A stretch of DNA of 45,802 nucleotides from contig DWVY01000034.1 in assembly GCA_019119995.1 (NCBI GenBank), forward strand, positions 1 to 45,802, given 5' to 3'. Positions 24,387-33,219 of the stretch are shown piece after piece. Source of the stretch: Candidatus Mediterraneibacter faecavium. Lineage in GTDB: Bacteria > Bacillota > Clostridia > Lachnospirales > Lachnospiraceae. Below the pieces are notes generated by a model. That model had not been told where the DNA came from. It searched no databases and saw only the letters and a list, made by a program, of their open reading frames with translations. The position numbers were made by a program, and so were the translations under genes. Position 1 is the first letter of the stretch; every line of letters starts with the position of its first letter.

Positions 24387-26267
24387 TTAAATCTGTGATG
24401 TCATCTTATAATCGCTGCTTCTCCTGCCGCTGTGTCTGTCCGAATAGAGGAAGCAGGATACTCCCCTGCCGTCAAATGAATAGCTTTCGGGGTTTTCTTC
24501 GCCGCAGCACTCTAACGCGTAGCCGCATCTGCCGGCAAACGGACAGCCGGACCGCTCGATGCCTTTGCCCTCGCCTGTGCTGTCTTTTAGCGGAGCTGCT
24601 TTGATCTTTACGGCTCTGAGAGGATCCGGTTCCGGCACAGCCTCGATCAGCTGCTTTGTATAAGGATGCCACGGATCGGAGCAGATCTTCTTTGTCTCCC
24701 CTGTTTCCACGATCTGTCCGCCGTACATGACGCCGATCCGGTCGCTGATCCGGCGTACCATGTGGATATCATGGGAAATGAAAAGGCATGCGAAACCGAT
24801 CTTTCTCTGGATCCGGAAGATCAGTTCCAGTATCTGCTCCCGCGTGGTCGCATCCAGTGAGGAAAGTGCCTCGTCACACACGAGGATCTCCGGCTCCACG
24901 ATCAGGGCGCGGGCGATCCCGATGCGCTGCCGCTGGCCGCCCGAAAAATCACGGGGATAGCGGTCCGCGTCCTCCGGGGAAAGTCCGGTCAGACGGAGCA
25001 TCCTGTCGATTTTCTCTGTCATCTGCTCTTTCTCTCGATCGCCGTGCGCCGGCAGACTTTCCATCCGACGGCGTGCCGGCAGACTTTCCTGCCTGCGGCG
25101 GGCTGTCCTGCTTTTTCTACATGCAGCAGCCTCAAGAGCCTCCTCCAGCGCTTCGCGCACGGTAAGGCAGGGATTCAGCGATGCATACGGATCCTGAAAG
25201 ACCATCTGGACTCTGCCGGCAAACGCATCCATCCGCCGATCCCGGTTCAGTTCATTTCCGCGATAGTACAGTGTTCCCCCGTCTTCTTTCAATATTCCGG
25301 TCAGTATCCTTGCCGCAGTCGTCTTGCCGCTCCCGCTTTCGCCTACGAGGGCAAGTATTTCGCCCTTTCGTATCTCCAGGGAAAGATCACGGATCCCTTC
25401 ACTTTCATCGAAGATCTTTGTCACGTGTTCCATTCTGAAAACCGGAGTTTTTCCATATATATCTCCGGTCCCGCCGGCTGTATTTTCTATACTGTCATGT
25501 CCGTATCCGGACAGACTGCCTCCCCGGGCGTCATTTAACAGCCGCTTTGTATATTCTTCTGAAGGAGAATAAAAAACATCTTCTGCAGCACCGCTCTCCA
25601 CGATCTGCCCCTCATGCATGACATACACTCTGCTGCACATGGCGGCAGTCACGCCCATATCATGACTGACAAGGAGCATGGAAGTTTCTGTCTCACGGAC
25701 GATACGCTTAAAGAGCAGCAGGATCTGCGCCTGCACCAGGGCGTCAAGAGCTGTCGTCGGTTCATCTGCAATGATAAGCTCCGGTTCACATGCCAGCGCT
25801 ATGGCAAGCACCACTCTCTGGCGCATCCCGCCGGACAGTTCGAACGGATACTGCCGCATCCTGAGTGCGGGATTGCGGATCCCTGCCATATCCAGCAGTT
25901 CTTCTGCGCGTGCCTCCGCCTCTTTTCTGCTGCATTTCCGCCGTGCCCGCACTGTCTCTGTGATCTGCCGCCCGATCTTAACGGACGGGTTCAGACAGCT
26001 TAAGGAGTCCTGAAAGATCATCGCCGCATTTTTCCCCGGCACAGGTCTCTCCCCACTGACCGTGATCTGAGCCGACCGGATAACTGCACGGTCTCCCAGA
26101 AGTCCCATCACCGCCAGCATCGCTGTGCTCTTTCCGGATCCGGACTCCCCTACGAGACCCGCGATCTCACCTTTCTCCACTTTGAAACTGATATCTTTTA
26201 CAATCTCTGAAGCGCCGTTTTCTGTCAGATACTGTACACTCAGATTTCTTACGTCCAGTACGCTCAT
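24387..26267 (-). CDS. Fused oligopeptide ABC transporter ATPase (DppD-DppF type)
   Basis: About 626 residues from ATG 26267 (MSVLDVRNLSV), with AGGAGA upstream. It overlaps the stop of the permease gene (ATGA). Two complete ABC domains: Walker A GESGSGKSTA and signature LSGGMRQRV with DEPTTALD in the first; GESGSGKTTA, FSGGQRQRIG and DEALSSLD in the second. The second has a Glu-Ala Walker B change. A charged insert between its Walker A and signature carries a short tandem repeat (ESLPARRR/ESLPAHG). The C-terminal oligopeptide domain ends with cysteines (CPFAGRCGYALECC) typical of DppD/F. Powers the transporter encoded by the same operon. Confidence 0.93.
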   Translation of the reverse strand: MSVLDVRNLSVQYLTENGASEIVKDISFKVEKGEIAGLVGESGSGKSTAMLAVMGLLGDRAVIRSAQITVSGERPVPGKNAAMIFQDSLSCLNPSVKIGRQITETVRARRKCSRKEAEARAEELLDMAGIRNPALRMRQYPFELSGGMRQRVVLAIALACEPELIIADEPTTALDALVQAQILLLFKRIVRETETSMLLVSHDMGVTAAMCSRVYVMHEGQIVESGAAEDVFYSPSEEYTKRLLNDARGGSLSGYGHDSIENTAGGTGDIYGKTPVFRMEHVTKIFDESEGIRDLSLEIRKGEILALVGESGSGKTTAARILTGILKEDGGTLYYRGNELNRDRRMDAFAGRVQMVFQDPYASLNPCLTVREALEEALEAAACRKSRTARRRQESLPARRRMESLPAHGDREKEQMTEKIDRMLRLTGLSPEDADRYPRDFSGGQRQRIGIARALIVEPEILVCDEALSSLDATTREQILELIFRIQRKIGFACLFISHDIHMVRRISDRIGVMYGGQIVETGETKKICSDPWHPYTKQLIEAVPEPDPLRAVKIKAAPLKDSTGEGKGIERSGCPFAGRCGYALECCGEENPESYSFDGRGVSCFLYSDRHSGRRSSDYKMTSQI

Positions 26268-27124
26268 TTGTCTCCTGTTCCTTTTCCCGAATGACTGCCC
26301 AGCCTCTGTTCCACTGCATTTCCGACCATATTGAGGGCAAGAAGCATGATACAAAGTACAAGGAGCGGATATATCATCTGATACGGATAGAGCATCATCT
26401 GGCTCCTTGCTTCCTGAATGATCGTTCCAAGACTTGCCGCCGGTGCGGCGATGCCCACTCCGAGAAAGCTTAAAAATGCCTCGGTAAATATTGCCTGAGG
26501 CACGAGAAAGATCATATTGACCACGATCGTTCCCGCTGTGTTCGGCAGAAGATGGAAAAGCAGGATGCGCAGAGGCTTTATGCCTTCCATCCGCGCTGCA
26601 TAAGCATACTCCGTTTCCTTAAGTCTGACGATCTCTCCCCTGACGATCCGCGCCATGCCGATCCATCCGGCAACACATAAGCCCAGTATCATACTTCCGA
26701 TCCCTGCTCCCATGACAAGAGTGATCAGGATCACATAAAGCATGGACGGGATCGCAGAAATGATGTCAGCGATCCGCATGAGCGCCATATCCGTGTACTT
26801 TCCCGCATAGCCGGATACCGCTCCGTAAAACACGCCGATGATCCCGTTTATGACCGTGCTGATGATGCCGACAGCCAGGCTGATCCCGGCTCCGTACCAC
26901 ACACGGGCAAACAGGTCACGCCCGAAACGGTCCGTTCCGAACCAGTGCATCAGAGAACTTGTCTGATTGCGTATCGCTGCATTCTGCTCCGAAAAAGACC
27001 ACGGTCCGAGCAACGGCACCGCAACCGCCAGCACGATCCATATGCCGAGGATAATGCATCCGATGAGCGCCATACGGCTTGTGCCTATGTAGTTTTTCCA
27101 GTGCTGTCGTATCCGCCGCAGCAT
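26264..27124 (-). CDS. Oligopeptide ABC transporter permease (DppC type)
   Basis: About 286 residues from ATG 27124 (MLRRIRQHWKNYIG), preceded by GGAGGAG. The open frame reaches further upstream, but that part has no family character. Six membrane helices, N-terminal OppC-like segment with HWFGTDRFGRDLFARVWYG, and the EAA loop ARMEGIKPLRILLFHLLPN. It forms the translocation pore with the DppB-type permease. The gap of 128 bp to the upstream permease gene is unusually large for this operon and shows no feature I recognise. Confidence 0.93.
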   Translation of the reverse strand: MLRRIRQHWKNYIGTSRMALIGCIILGIWIVLAVAVPLLGPWSFSEQNAAIRNQTSSLMHWFGTDRFGRDLFARVWYGAGISLAVGIISTVINGIIGVFYGAVSGYAGKYTDMALMRIADIISAIPSMLYVILITLVMGAGIGSMILGLCVAGWIGMARIVRGEIVRLKETEYAYAARMEGIKPLRILLFHLLPNTAGTIVVNMIFLVPQAIFTEAFLSFLGVGIAAPAASLGTIIQEARSQMMLYPYQMIYPLLVLCIMLLALNMVGNAVEQRLGSHSGKGTGDK

Positions 27125-27252
27125 GGCTTCTCCTCCTTCCGAAGTCTTCTCCTGAACTGTCAGGTTCTCGCCTGATACACCGCTCGTCAAACAGCTGATA
27201 CGATCGGGACCGCAGACAAGCGATTTGATATAGTTATCTGCGAAACAATATA

Positions 27253-28173
27253 TCAGCGGTATGCCCTGCGTGTCTGTGGATCCAGCCATGCGCACAGCAG
27301 ATCCGTGATCAGATTGACAATGATCACCACAGCTCCCATAAATATGGTCAGCCCCAGGATCAGGGTATAATCCCGGTTCGTGATGGAACTTACGAATTCC
27401 CTGCCAAGTCCCGGGATCGTAAAAATGCTTTCAATGACAAAGCTTCCGGTGAGCAGTGACGCAGAAGCCGGACCAATATAGTTAAGGACAGGTAGATATG
27501 CATTCTTGAGCGCATGGGTAAGAATGATCCGTCCTGTCCTCAGCCCTTTTGCCCTGGCAAACAAGACATAATCTTTCTGAAGTTCTCCATCCAGCGTATT
27601 CCCGACCAGTCTTGCGATCATTGCCGCCGGATAAAGCGCCAGCGCCGTCACCGGCAGAATATAGTGCACAGGACTTAAAAGACCGGACGCCGGCAGCCAC
27701 TTCAGCTTCACGCTGAATACTAACAGCAGGAGGATCGCCGCTGCAAAGCTCGGGATCCCGGCCGCAAGCATCCCGCCTCCTGAAATAACTTCTCTAATCC
27801 ACCGCCGTTTTGACACGGACCTTAGGATCCCCAGCCCGGTTCCCAGGATTACCGACACTACAAGCGCCGTGATCCCGATCGATGCAGTGATCGGCCATGC
27901 CCTCGCTATGATATCTGACACCTGCGTGGCAGGATCCTGATAAGAGATCCCCAGATCCCCCCGCACCACATTTCCCAGATAAGAAAGATACTGGGTCATG
28001 ACCGGCTCATTCAGGCCGTATTCCTGTTCGATCGTCTCAACCACCTGTTCAGATACCCCGCCGCGTTGGAACGGACTCCCGGGGATGATCCGGACAAGGA
28101 AAAATGTCACGGTCACAAGCACAAAAAGTGAGAAGACGCCTGTCAGTATCCGTTTCCAAGTATAGCGCAGCAT
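27253..28173 (-). CDS. Oligopeptide ABC transporter permease (DppB type)
   Basis: 306 residues with six membrane helices. The N-terminal MLRYTWKRILTGVFSLFVLV and the PGSPF region are typical of DppB/OppB, as is the EAA loop ARAKGLRTGRIILTHALKN. It is first in the operon permease-permease-ATPase-binding protein. GGAAGGAG lies about 9 nt before the ATG. A promoter at 28252-28280 precedes it. Confidence 0.93.
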   Translation of the reverse strand: MLRYTWKRILTGVFSLFVLVTVTFFLVRIIPGSPFQRGGVSEQVVETIEQEYGLNEPVMTQYLSYLGNVVRGDLGISYQDPATQVSDIIARAWPITASIGITALVVSVILGTGLGILRSVSKRRWIREVISGGGMLAAGIPSFAAAILLLLVFSVKLKWLPASGLLSPVHYILPVTALALYPAAMIARLVGNTLDGELQKDYVLFARAKGLRTGRIILTHALKNAYLPVLNYIGPASASLLTGSFVIESIFTIPGLGREFVSSITNRDYTLILGLTIFMGAVVIIVNLITDLLCAWLDPQTRRAYR

Positions 28174-28251
28174 CTTCTCACTCTCCTTCCCGACAGCCTG
28201 ACGTATCTTTCATCTCTCAGTTACTCATTTTGTTTAAAACACTCATTGATA

Positions 28252-28280
28252 AATATAACATATCCGCAGATTCATGTCAT
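28252..28280 (-). promoter_or_regulatory. Promoter of the peptide transporter operon
   Basis: Minus strand: ATGACA (28280-28275), 17 bp, TATATT (28257-28252); each hexamer has one mismatch to consensus. The leader would be about 75 nt. Confidence 0.65.
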
Positions 28281-28315
28281 CATAAAAACGATACCGGAGC
28301 CCTCACAGACTCCGG
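28281..28315 (-). terminator. Terminator downstream of ybaK
   Basis: CCGGAG and CTCCGG (28315-28310 and 28299-28294, minus strand) form a stem followed by TATCGTTTTTAT. It separates ybaK from the peptide transporter promoter, which overlaps its tail. Confidence 0.6.
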
Positions 28316-28415
28316 CAAACCTGATATATTTACTCTGATTATAGCAATTTCGTAAATGAAATCCTGAATTTCTTTTGTTATTTTTGTAAAAATTAAAGAT
28401 TGCTTAAATATTCTT

Positions 28416-28895
28416 TCATTCAACTACATCTGCCAACTGAAACCGCACCACTTTCGCCAGATCTTCAAGTGCCACTTCAACCTGATATCCGATCTTTCCC
28501 GCGCTGAAGATGATCCTCTCATGATCCTGTGCGCTCTTATCGATCGTGGTAGTAAACTGCTTCTTCATGCCGATCGGCGAACAGCCGCCGTGGACATATC
28601 CGGTCAGCGGCAGGAGCTCCTTCTGTTTGATCATCTCGATGCTCTTCTCCCCCACGCTCTTTGCCGCTTTCTTTAAGTTCAGTTCCTTTTCCACCGGGAT
28701 CACGAACACATAGTGTTCTTTAGACTTTCCCACCGTGACCAACGTCTTGAACACAATGTCCGGATCCTCGCCCAACGCCTGTGCCACTTCCACGCCGCTT
28801 ATGGCTCCGGTGCTCAGATAATTATAGCTCTGATAAGCGATCTTCTTCTGCTCTAATATACGCATGACATTTGTCTTTTCGTCTTTTTTACCCAT
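28416..28895 (-). CDS. ybaK: Cys-tRNA(Pro)/Cys-tRNA(Cys) deacylase YbaK-like
   Basis: About 159 residues from ATG 28895 (MGKKDEKTNVMRIL), chosen because GGAGG is 9 nt upstream; an ATG nearer to the GGAGG would be too close. The YbaK/ProX editing domain is recognisable by LGEDPDIVFKTLVTVGKS, the conserved Lys in FVIPVEKELNLKKAAKSVG, and GYVHGGCSPIGMKK. It hydrolyses mischarged Cys-tRNA(Pro). Monocistronic, with its own terminator. Confidence 0.93.
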   Translation of the reverse strand: MGKKDEKTNVMRILEQKKIAYQSYNYLSTGAISGVEVAQALGEDPDIVFKTLVTVGKSKEHYVFVIPVEKELNLKKAAKSVGEKSIEMIKQKELLPLTGYVHGGCSPIGMKKQFTTTIDKSAQDHERIIFSAGKIGYQVEVALEDLAKVVRFQLADVVE

Positions 28896-29001
28896 GTCTG
28901 TCATCCTCCCGGGATATTGTAGCACTGATGTCCGAGGGATGTCTATATATTATTTGCGCGCCCTATTGCATCCTGCTGCTCACCCGATGTGCCGGATTCT
29001 C

Positions 29002-30048
29002 TCAGCGTTTTACATGCCGGATCATCCCCAGCACCGATTCGTTCGCATTGATCACTGTCAGCGTGATATCCGGGTGCTGATCCTGAAAGACGCGGAACAC
29101 TTCATCTGCAAACCCCTGTCCCATAAAATCAATATCGCAAAAATCAAAAATAATCTCCCGGAATTCGTCCAGACGCCGGAGGATCCGTCTTGCCTGCGAT
29201 CTGGCTACCGGATCGCCCAGCGGACACATCTCTTTCATCGGGATCATCGTCTTTACAAAACCTTCCTCCAACGGAGCAAATGCATCGAAAACCTCTCTTG
29301 ACGTCCTTTTTGAATCATTTTCCAATTTCATCACAGCCATCGTTCCTATCCCCTCTATCTTTGTAAAATAAGAAATCAAATGAGACTGTACAAACCGGTC
29401 TCTGTCTTCACAACGATACGAATAAACCGTATTATCAGACCAGACGGCAAACTCCGAAAGCATTTTCGACACAAAGAAGATTCCTTCTCCTGAATGTCTG
29501 GCAGGATCCGTCGTCAGTCTTCCTTTATACAGCTCCAGGGCAGCCTGCTCAGAATTCAATGATACTCCTGACTTCTTCCTGAAATAATCCTGTATATTAT
29601 GAAAGATCCCTACACCGTTATCCGTAATTGAAATCTCCGTATACAGGGCGTCTTTCTGTATTCCGAACCTGATCTGATCCCCGCCGGAATGATCGATGGC
29701 ATTGTTCATGATCTCCGTAAATGCATAGTACCAGACATCCTGTACATTGCCGGACAGTTCACCGAGAAAAGGGCTGATATGCGTCCAGTACAGGTCATCT
29801 TCTTCCAGCATCCCGTCATTTGCCATATTCCACTGTTCTGTCACTGTCGTAAGGAAAAGACCGGTCTTCCTTTCTGCGTCTTCCGCCACTATCCTCTTAT
29901 CCAGACAGTCCTTAATATATCTTCGCACAGATGTCTCAGATATTTCAAAATTCTCAGCAGTCTTTTTTATAAAATCTGCATCATCACATCGTATCTTGTT
30001 CAGCATATATTTCCGGATCGCATTTCTCTTTGCCTCAGTAAACGACAT
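29002..30048 (-). CDS. HTH - HATPase - STAS-like (DUF4325) regulatory protein
   Basis: 348 residues. The N-terminal ~55 residues look like a winged helix (ENFEISETSVRRYIKD). A HATPase module follows with FTEIMNNAIDHSGG (N-box) and ITDNGVGIF (G1-box) around residues 110-155 and a G2-like RHSGEGIFF near 198. The C terminus (about 270-348) is a STAS-like DUF4325 domain with IIFDFCDIDFMGQGFADEVF. The combination suggests a self-contained partner-switching module: ATPase and STAS acceptor in one chain with a DNA-binding head. Target unknown. AAGGTGATAAC precedes the ATG, and it has its own promoter divergent from the YczE-like gene. Confidence 0.85.
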   Translation of the reverse strand: MSFTEAKRNAIRKYMLNKIRCDDADFIKKTAENFEISETSVRRYIKDCLDKRIVAEDAERKTGLFLTTVTEQWNMANDGMLEEDDLYWTHISPFLGELSGNVQDVWYYAFTEIMNNAIDHSGGDQIRFGIQKDALYTEISITDNGVGIFHNIQDYFRKKSGVSLNSEQAALELYKGRLTTDPARHSGEGIFFVSKMLSEFAVWSDNTVYSYRCEDRDRFVQSHLISYFTKIEGIGTMAVMKLENDSKRTSREVFDAFAPLEEGFVKTMIPMKEMCPLGDPVARSQARRILRRLDEFREIIFDFCDIDFMGQGFADEVFRVFQDQHPDITLTVINANESVLGMIRHVKR

Positions 30049-30097
30049 GTTATCACCTTATTTTTTCAAATTTTAAACTATAAATTCTATTTTTATA

Positions 30098-30126
30098 ACT
30101 ATATCACATCTCTATCATACTTACAA
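30098..30126 (-). promoter_or_regulatory. Promoter of the HTH-HATPase-STAS gene
   Basis: Minus strand: TTGTAA (30126-30121), 17 bp, TATAGT (30103-30098). It lies about 50 bp upstream of the start codon. Confidence 0.6.
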
Positions 30127-30168
30127 CCACCAAACACATCAGTACCGGCATTAAAAGCAATCGACAAT

Positions 30169-30197
30169 TTGACAAACATCTTCTCCGTCCTTAAAAT
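30169..30197 (+). promoter_or_regulatory. Promoter of the YczE-like membrane protein gene
   Basis: TTGACA (30169-30174), 17 bp, TAAAAT (30192-30197). It is arranged back to back with the minus-strand promoter 40 bp away, so the two genes may be co-regulated. Confidence 0.75.
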
Positions 30198-30235
30198 AAA
30201 AAAGTATGATTTTTACAGGAAAGGCAGGGAAATAT

Positions 30236-30970
30236 ATGAGAAAACCAGTTTTCTACCGAGTTCTGTTCTATGCCCTCGGACTTCTTGTCCTCGCACTCGG
30301 GCTCACGCTTAACACAAAGACAGGACTCGGCGTCTCGCCGATCATATCGGTTGCTTACAGTATCTCAGAAATATTTGATCATAATTTCGGCAACATGACT
30401 CTGGCGCTGTACAGTATCTTTGTGGTGATCCAGATGATACTGCATCTGATCCGCGACAGGAAATATACGAAAGAGTCCGGCGGCGTCCTCGCCCATGCGG
30501 GGGAGACAGACCGGAAGCTTATCCTTCTGATGGATTTCCTGCAGATTCCTTTAAGTCTCATCTTCACCCGGTTCCTGAATATTTTTTCGGCGGTCATACC
30601 GGATCTGTATTCAGACCGGCAGAGCACGACGGGGGAAATGACTGTCAGGGTGATCGTCCTCGTCATCGCCATTATCCTGACGGGTATCGGCGCCGCCATG
30701 TCGCTCAATATGCGCATCGTGCCGAATCCCGGCGACGGCATCGTGCAGGCGATCGCCGATACGATCCACAAGAGTGTGGGCTTTACAAAGAACTGTTTTG
30801 ATCTCACGAATATAACCATCACTATAGTTTTAAGCTTTGTATTTGCCAGACATCTTGTGGGTGTGGGTGTCGGAACCATTCTGGCTATGATCGGTGTTGG
30901 GCGTACCATAGCGGTATTTAACCATTTTACATATGCAAAAATGAAAGAACTGGCTGCAGTCGAAGATTGA
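30236..30970 (+). CDS. YczE/YitT-family membrane protein
   Basis: About 244 residues from ATG 30236 (MRKPVFYRVLFYALG) with AGGGAA upstream. Five or so membrane helices; LGLTLNTKTGLGVSPIISVAYSISE and MRIVPNPGDGIVQAIADTIHKSVG are typical of the YczE/YyaS/YitT group (DUF6198-like). Function unknown in the family, possibly transport. It is the only plus-strand gene in a 36-kb minus-strand stretch and is divergent from the HTH-HATPase-STAS gene, which might regulate it. Confidence 0.85.
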   Translation: MRKPVFYRVLFYALGLLVLALGLTLNTKTGLGVSPIISVAYSISEIFDHNFGNMTLALYSIFVVIQMILHLIRDRKYTKESGGVLAHAGETDRKLILLMDFLQIPLSLIFTRFLNIFSAVIPDLYSDRQSTTGEMTVRVIVLVIAIILTGIGAAMSLNMRIVPNPGDGIVQAIADTIHKSVGFTKNCFDLTNITITIVLSFVFARHLVGVGVGTILAMIGVGRTIAVFNHFTYAKMKELAAVED

Positions 30971-30990
30971 TCGGCTGCTGCCAGTTCTTA
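30949..30990 (+). terminator. Terminator overlapping the end of the YczE-like gene
   Basis: ACTGGC.GCAG and CTGC.GCCAGT form an interrupted stem that contains the stop codon in its loop and is followed by TCTTATTTAT. Confidence 0.6.
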
Positions 30991-31066
30991 TTTATAATAG
31001 TTATTCCGTCCGTATCACTGTCTCTGAAGCACAGCTCTTTCTGCCCGCCGCATCTTCCTGCAAAAT

Positions 31067-31837
31067 TTACCGGCATATCTCGCTGAGAGGAGCGATCTCG
31101 ATCCCTTCTGCTTTCAGCGCACTGCGGATCTTCTCCACAAACAGGAGCGCCTTCTCGCCGTCTCCGTGCACGCATACGGAGTCCGCCTGGATCTCGATAT
31201 CCTTTCCTGTCACAGCGGTAACTTTTCCTTCTTTCACCATACGGATCACCCGGGCGATCGCTTCCTCTTCATCGCGGATGAACGCGCCCTCTTTCCTGCG
31301 GTTTACCAGACTTCCGTCCTCCTCATAGCCGCGGTCTGCGAATACTTCGCTGGCGGTCTTTAAGCCGCAGTCTTTTGCCGCGCGGATCGTCTCGCTTCCG
31401 GACAGGCCCATGACGATCAGCTCCGGGTCATACTCTTTGATGGCCTCGCAAATGGCAAGGGACAGATCGTAGTCCTTCGCCGCCATATTGTACATTGCGC
31501 CGTGGGGTTTCACGTGCTGCAGCTTCATCCCCTGCGCCTGGCACATGCCGCCCAGAGCGCTGATCTGGTACAGTGTATACGCCTTTGCCTCCGCCGGGGA
31601 AACCGCCATATTCCTGCGTCCGAATCCCATCAGGTCCGGGAACCCCGGATGCGCGCCGATGCGGATGCCGGCAGCTTTCGTCCTGCTGACGGATTCCATC
31701 ATCACGACCGGGTCTGACGCATGGAATCCGCAGGCGATATTTGCCGAAGAGATCAGGGGGATGATCTTTTCATCCATCCCGAGCGTGTAGCGTCCGAAGC
31801 TCTCACCGAGGTCACTGTTTAAATCAACTTTATACAT
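31067..31837 (-). CDS. pxpA: 5-oxoprolinase subunit A (LamB/YcsF family)
   Basis: About 256 residues from ATG 31837 (MYKVDLNSDLGES); a GTG three codons upstream is possible. LamB/YcsF-fold protein with the hallmark DLNSDLGESFGRY, ISSANIACGFHASDP and RIGAHPGFPDLMGFGRR segments. With PxpB and PxpC it forms the ATP-dependent prokaryotic 5-oxoprolinase, converting 5-oxo-L-proline to glutamate. It is the last gene of the operon NRAMP-PxpB-PxpC-AccB-AccC-PxpA. In Bacillus subtilis the equivalent genes (ycsF, ycsG, kipI, kipA) lack the biotin genes. Confidence 0.93.
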   Translation of the reverse strand: MYKVDLNSDLGESFGRYTLGMDEKIIPLISSANIACGFHASDPVVMMESVSRTKAAGIRIGAHPGFPDLMGFGRRNMAVSPAEAKAYTLYQISALGGMCQAQGMKLQHVKPHGAMYNMAAKDYDLSLAICEAIKEYDPELIVMGLSGSETIRAAKDCGLKTASEVFADRGYEEDGSLVNRRKEGAFIRDEEEAIARVIRMVKEGKVTAVTGKDIEIQADSVCVHGDGEKALLFVEKIRSALKAEGIEIAPLSEICR

Positions 31838-31860
31838 ATCCTTCACACTTCCTTCTTTGA

Positions 31861-33207
31861 TTAATCCAGCCTGAGCATCCGCTCGATAAATCCGGTATCC
31901 GCATTTCCCGCGCAGAATTCCGGATTACGCATGATCTGGTACTGGAAGTCCAGATTCGTCTCCACCCCCATGATCACCATCTCATCCAGTGCCGAGCGCA
32001 TCTTCTGGATCGCAGCGTCGCGGTCCGGCGCATGCACGATCACTTTCGCGATCATGGAGTCGTACTCTGACGGGATCCTGTAACCGGTATAGAGCGCCGT
32101 ATCCACCCGCACGCCGTTTCCTGCCGGGAGATGGAGATGCTTCACCACGCCGGGGCTCGGCATAAAGTTCTTCTCCGGGATCTCCGCGTTGATCCGGCAC
32201 TCGATGGCGTGTCCTCTGAGCTGGATCCCCTCCTGATTGAAGCTTAAGGGTTCGCCCATCGCCACACGGATCTGCTCGATGATCAGGTCTGTACCTGTCA
32301 CCATCTCCGTAACACCGTGCTCCACCTGGATCCGGGTGTTCATTTCCATAAAGTAGTACGTCCCTTTCGGGTCGAGGATAAACTCGATCGTTCCCGCATT
32401 GGTATAGTTTACCGTCTTGGCCGCCAGAACGGCGTCGCGGTTCATGGCGTTTCTGATCTCATCGTTAATAGCCGGAGACGGAGACTCCTCGATCAGCTTC
32501 TGATGATTTCTCTGCACCGAGCAGTCACGCTCGCCCAGAGCCACCACATTGCCGAATTTATCTCCCATGACCTGGATCTCCACATGGCGGGGATTCTCGA
32601 TGAATTTCTCAATGTACATCGTATCGTCGCCGAATGCATTGGCGGACTCCCTCTGCGCCATATTAAACTGGAATTCAAACTCATCGGCGGACTTTGCAAC
32701 GCGCATTCCCTTTCCTCCGCCGCCGGAAGACGCTTTGATCATGACCGGATATCCGATCTCTTCCGCCAGCCTGATACCTATTTCCGCGTCATACACCGGT
32801 TCTTTTGTCCCCGGCACGACCGGGACGCCCGCTTCCATCATCGTTTTGCGCGCGTGGGACTTATTTCCCATGCTGTCGATGACGTCCGCTTTCGGACCGA
32901 TAAAAGTAATCCCATTCTTCTCACAGAGACGGACAAACTCCGCATTCTCTGACAGGAAGCCGAATCCCGGATGGATCGCGTCTGCTCCCATATTAAGGGC
33001 TGCCGTCACGATGCGTTCCATGTTGAGATAGCTGTTCCTTGCCGGCCCCTCGCCGATACAGATCCGTTGGTCTGCAAGCTGTACGTGAAGGCTGTCCTTG
33101 TCTTCCTTTGAGTAGACCGCCACGCTGCGGATACCCATATTCCGGCAGGCGCGGATGATCCTGACGGCGATCTCACCGCGGTTTGCGATTAATATTTTCT
33201 GAAACAT
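31861..33207 (-). CDS. accC: Biotin carboxylase (AccC type)
   Basis: About 448 residues from ATG 33207 (MFQKILIANRGE), with GGAGG 7 nt upstream; the GTG six bases earlier is too close to it. ATP-grasp biotin carboxylase with the glycine-rich SGGGGKGMRVA loop, ERDCSVQRNHQKLIEE and MNTRIQVEHGVTEM. It carboxylates the biotin of the AccB protein encoded just upstream, using bicarbonate and ATP. No acetyl-CoA carboxyltransferase (AccA/AccD) is encoded nearby. Its position between pxpC and pxpA suggests a dedicated carboxylase for this cluster rather than fatty acid synthesis; this is inference. Confidence 0.95.
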   Translation of the reverse strand: MFQKILIANRGEIAVRIIRACRNMGIRSVAVYSKEDKDSLHVQLADQRICIGEGPARNSYLNMERIVTAALNMGADAIHPGFGFLSENAEFVRLCEKNGITFIGPKADVIDSMGNKSHARKTMMEAGVPVVPGTKEPVYDAEIGIRLAEEIGYPVMIKASSGGGGKGMRVAKSADEFEFQFNMAQRESANAFGDDTMYIEKFIENPRHVEIQVMGDKFGNVVALGERDCSVQRNHQKLIEESPSPAINDEIRNAMNRDAVLAAKTVNYTNAGTIEFILDPKGTYYFMEMNTRIQVEHGVTEMVTGTDLIIEQIRVAMGEPLSFNQEGIQLRGHAIECRINAEIPEKNFMPSPGVVKHLHLPAGNGVRVDTALYTGYRIPSEYDSMIAKVIVHAPDRDAAIQKMRSALDEMVIMGVETNLDFQYQIMRNPEFCAGNADTGFIERMLRLD

Positions 33208-33219
33208 CAGCACTCCTCC

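Noticed and set aside
25035-25115. CRISPR-like repeat
   Set aside because: Only two units, in frame inside a coding gene, with no spacer structure or cas genes.
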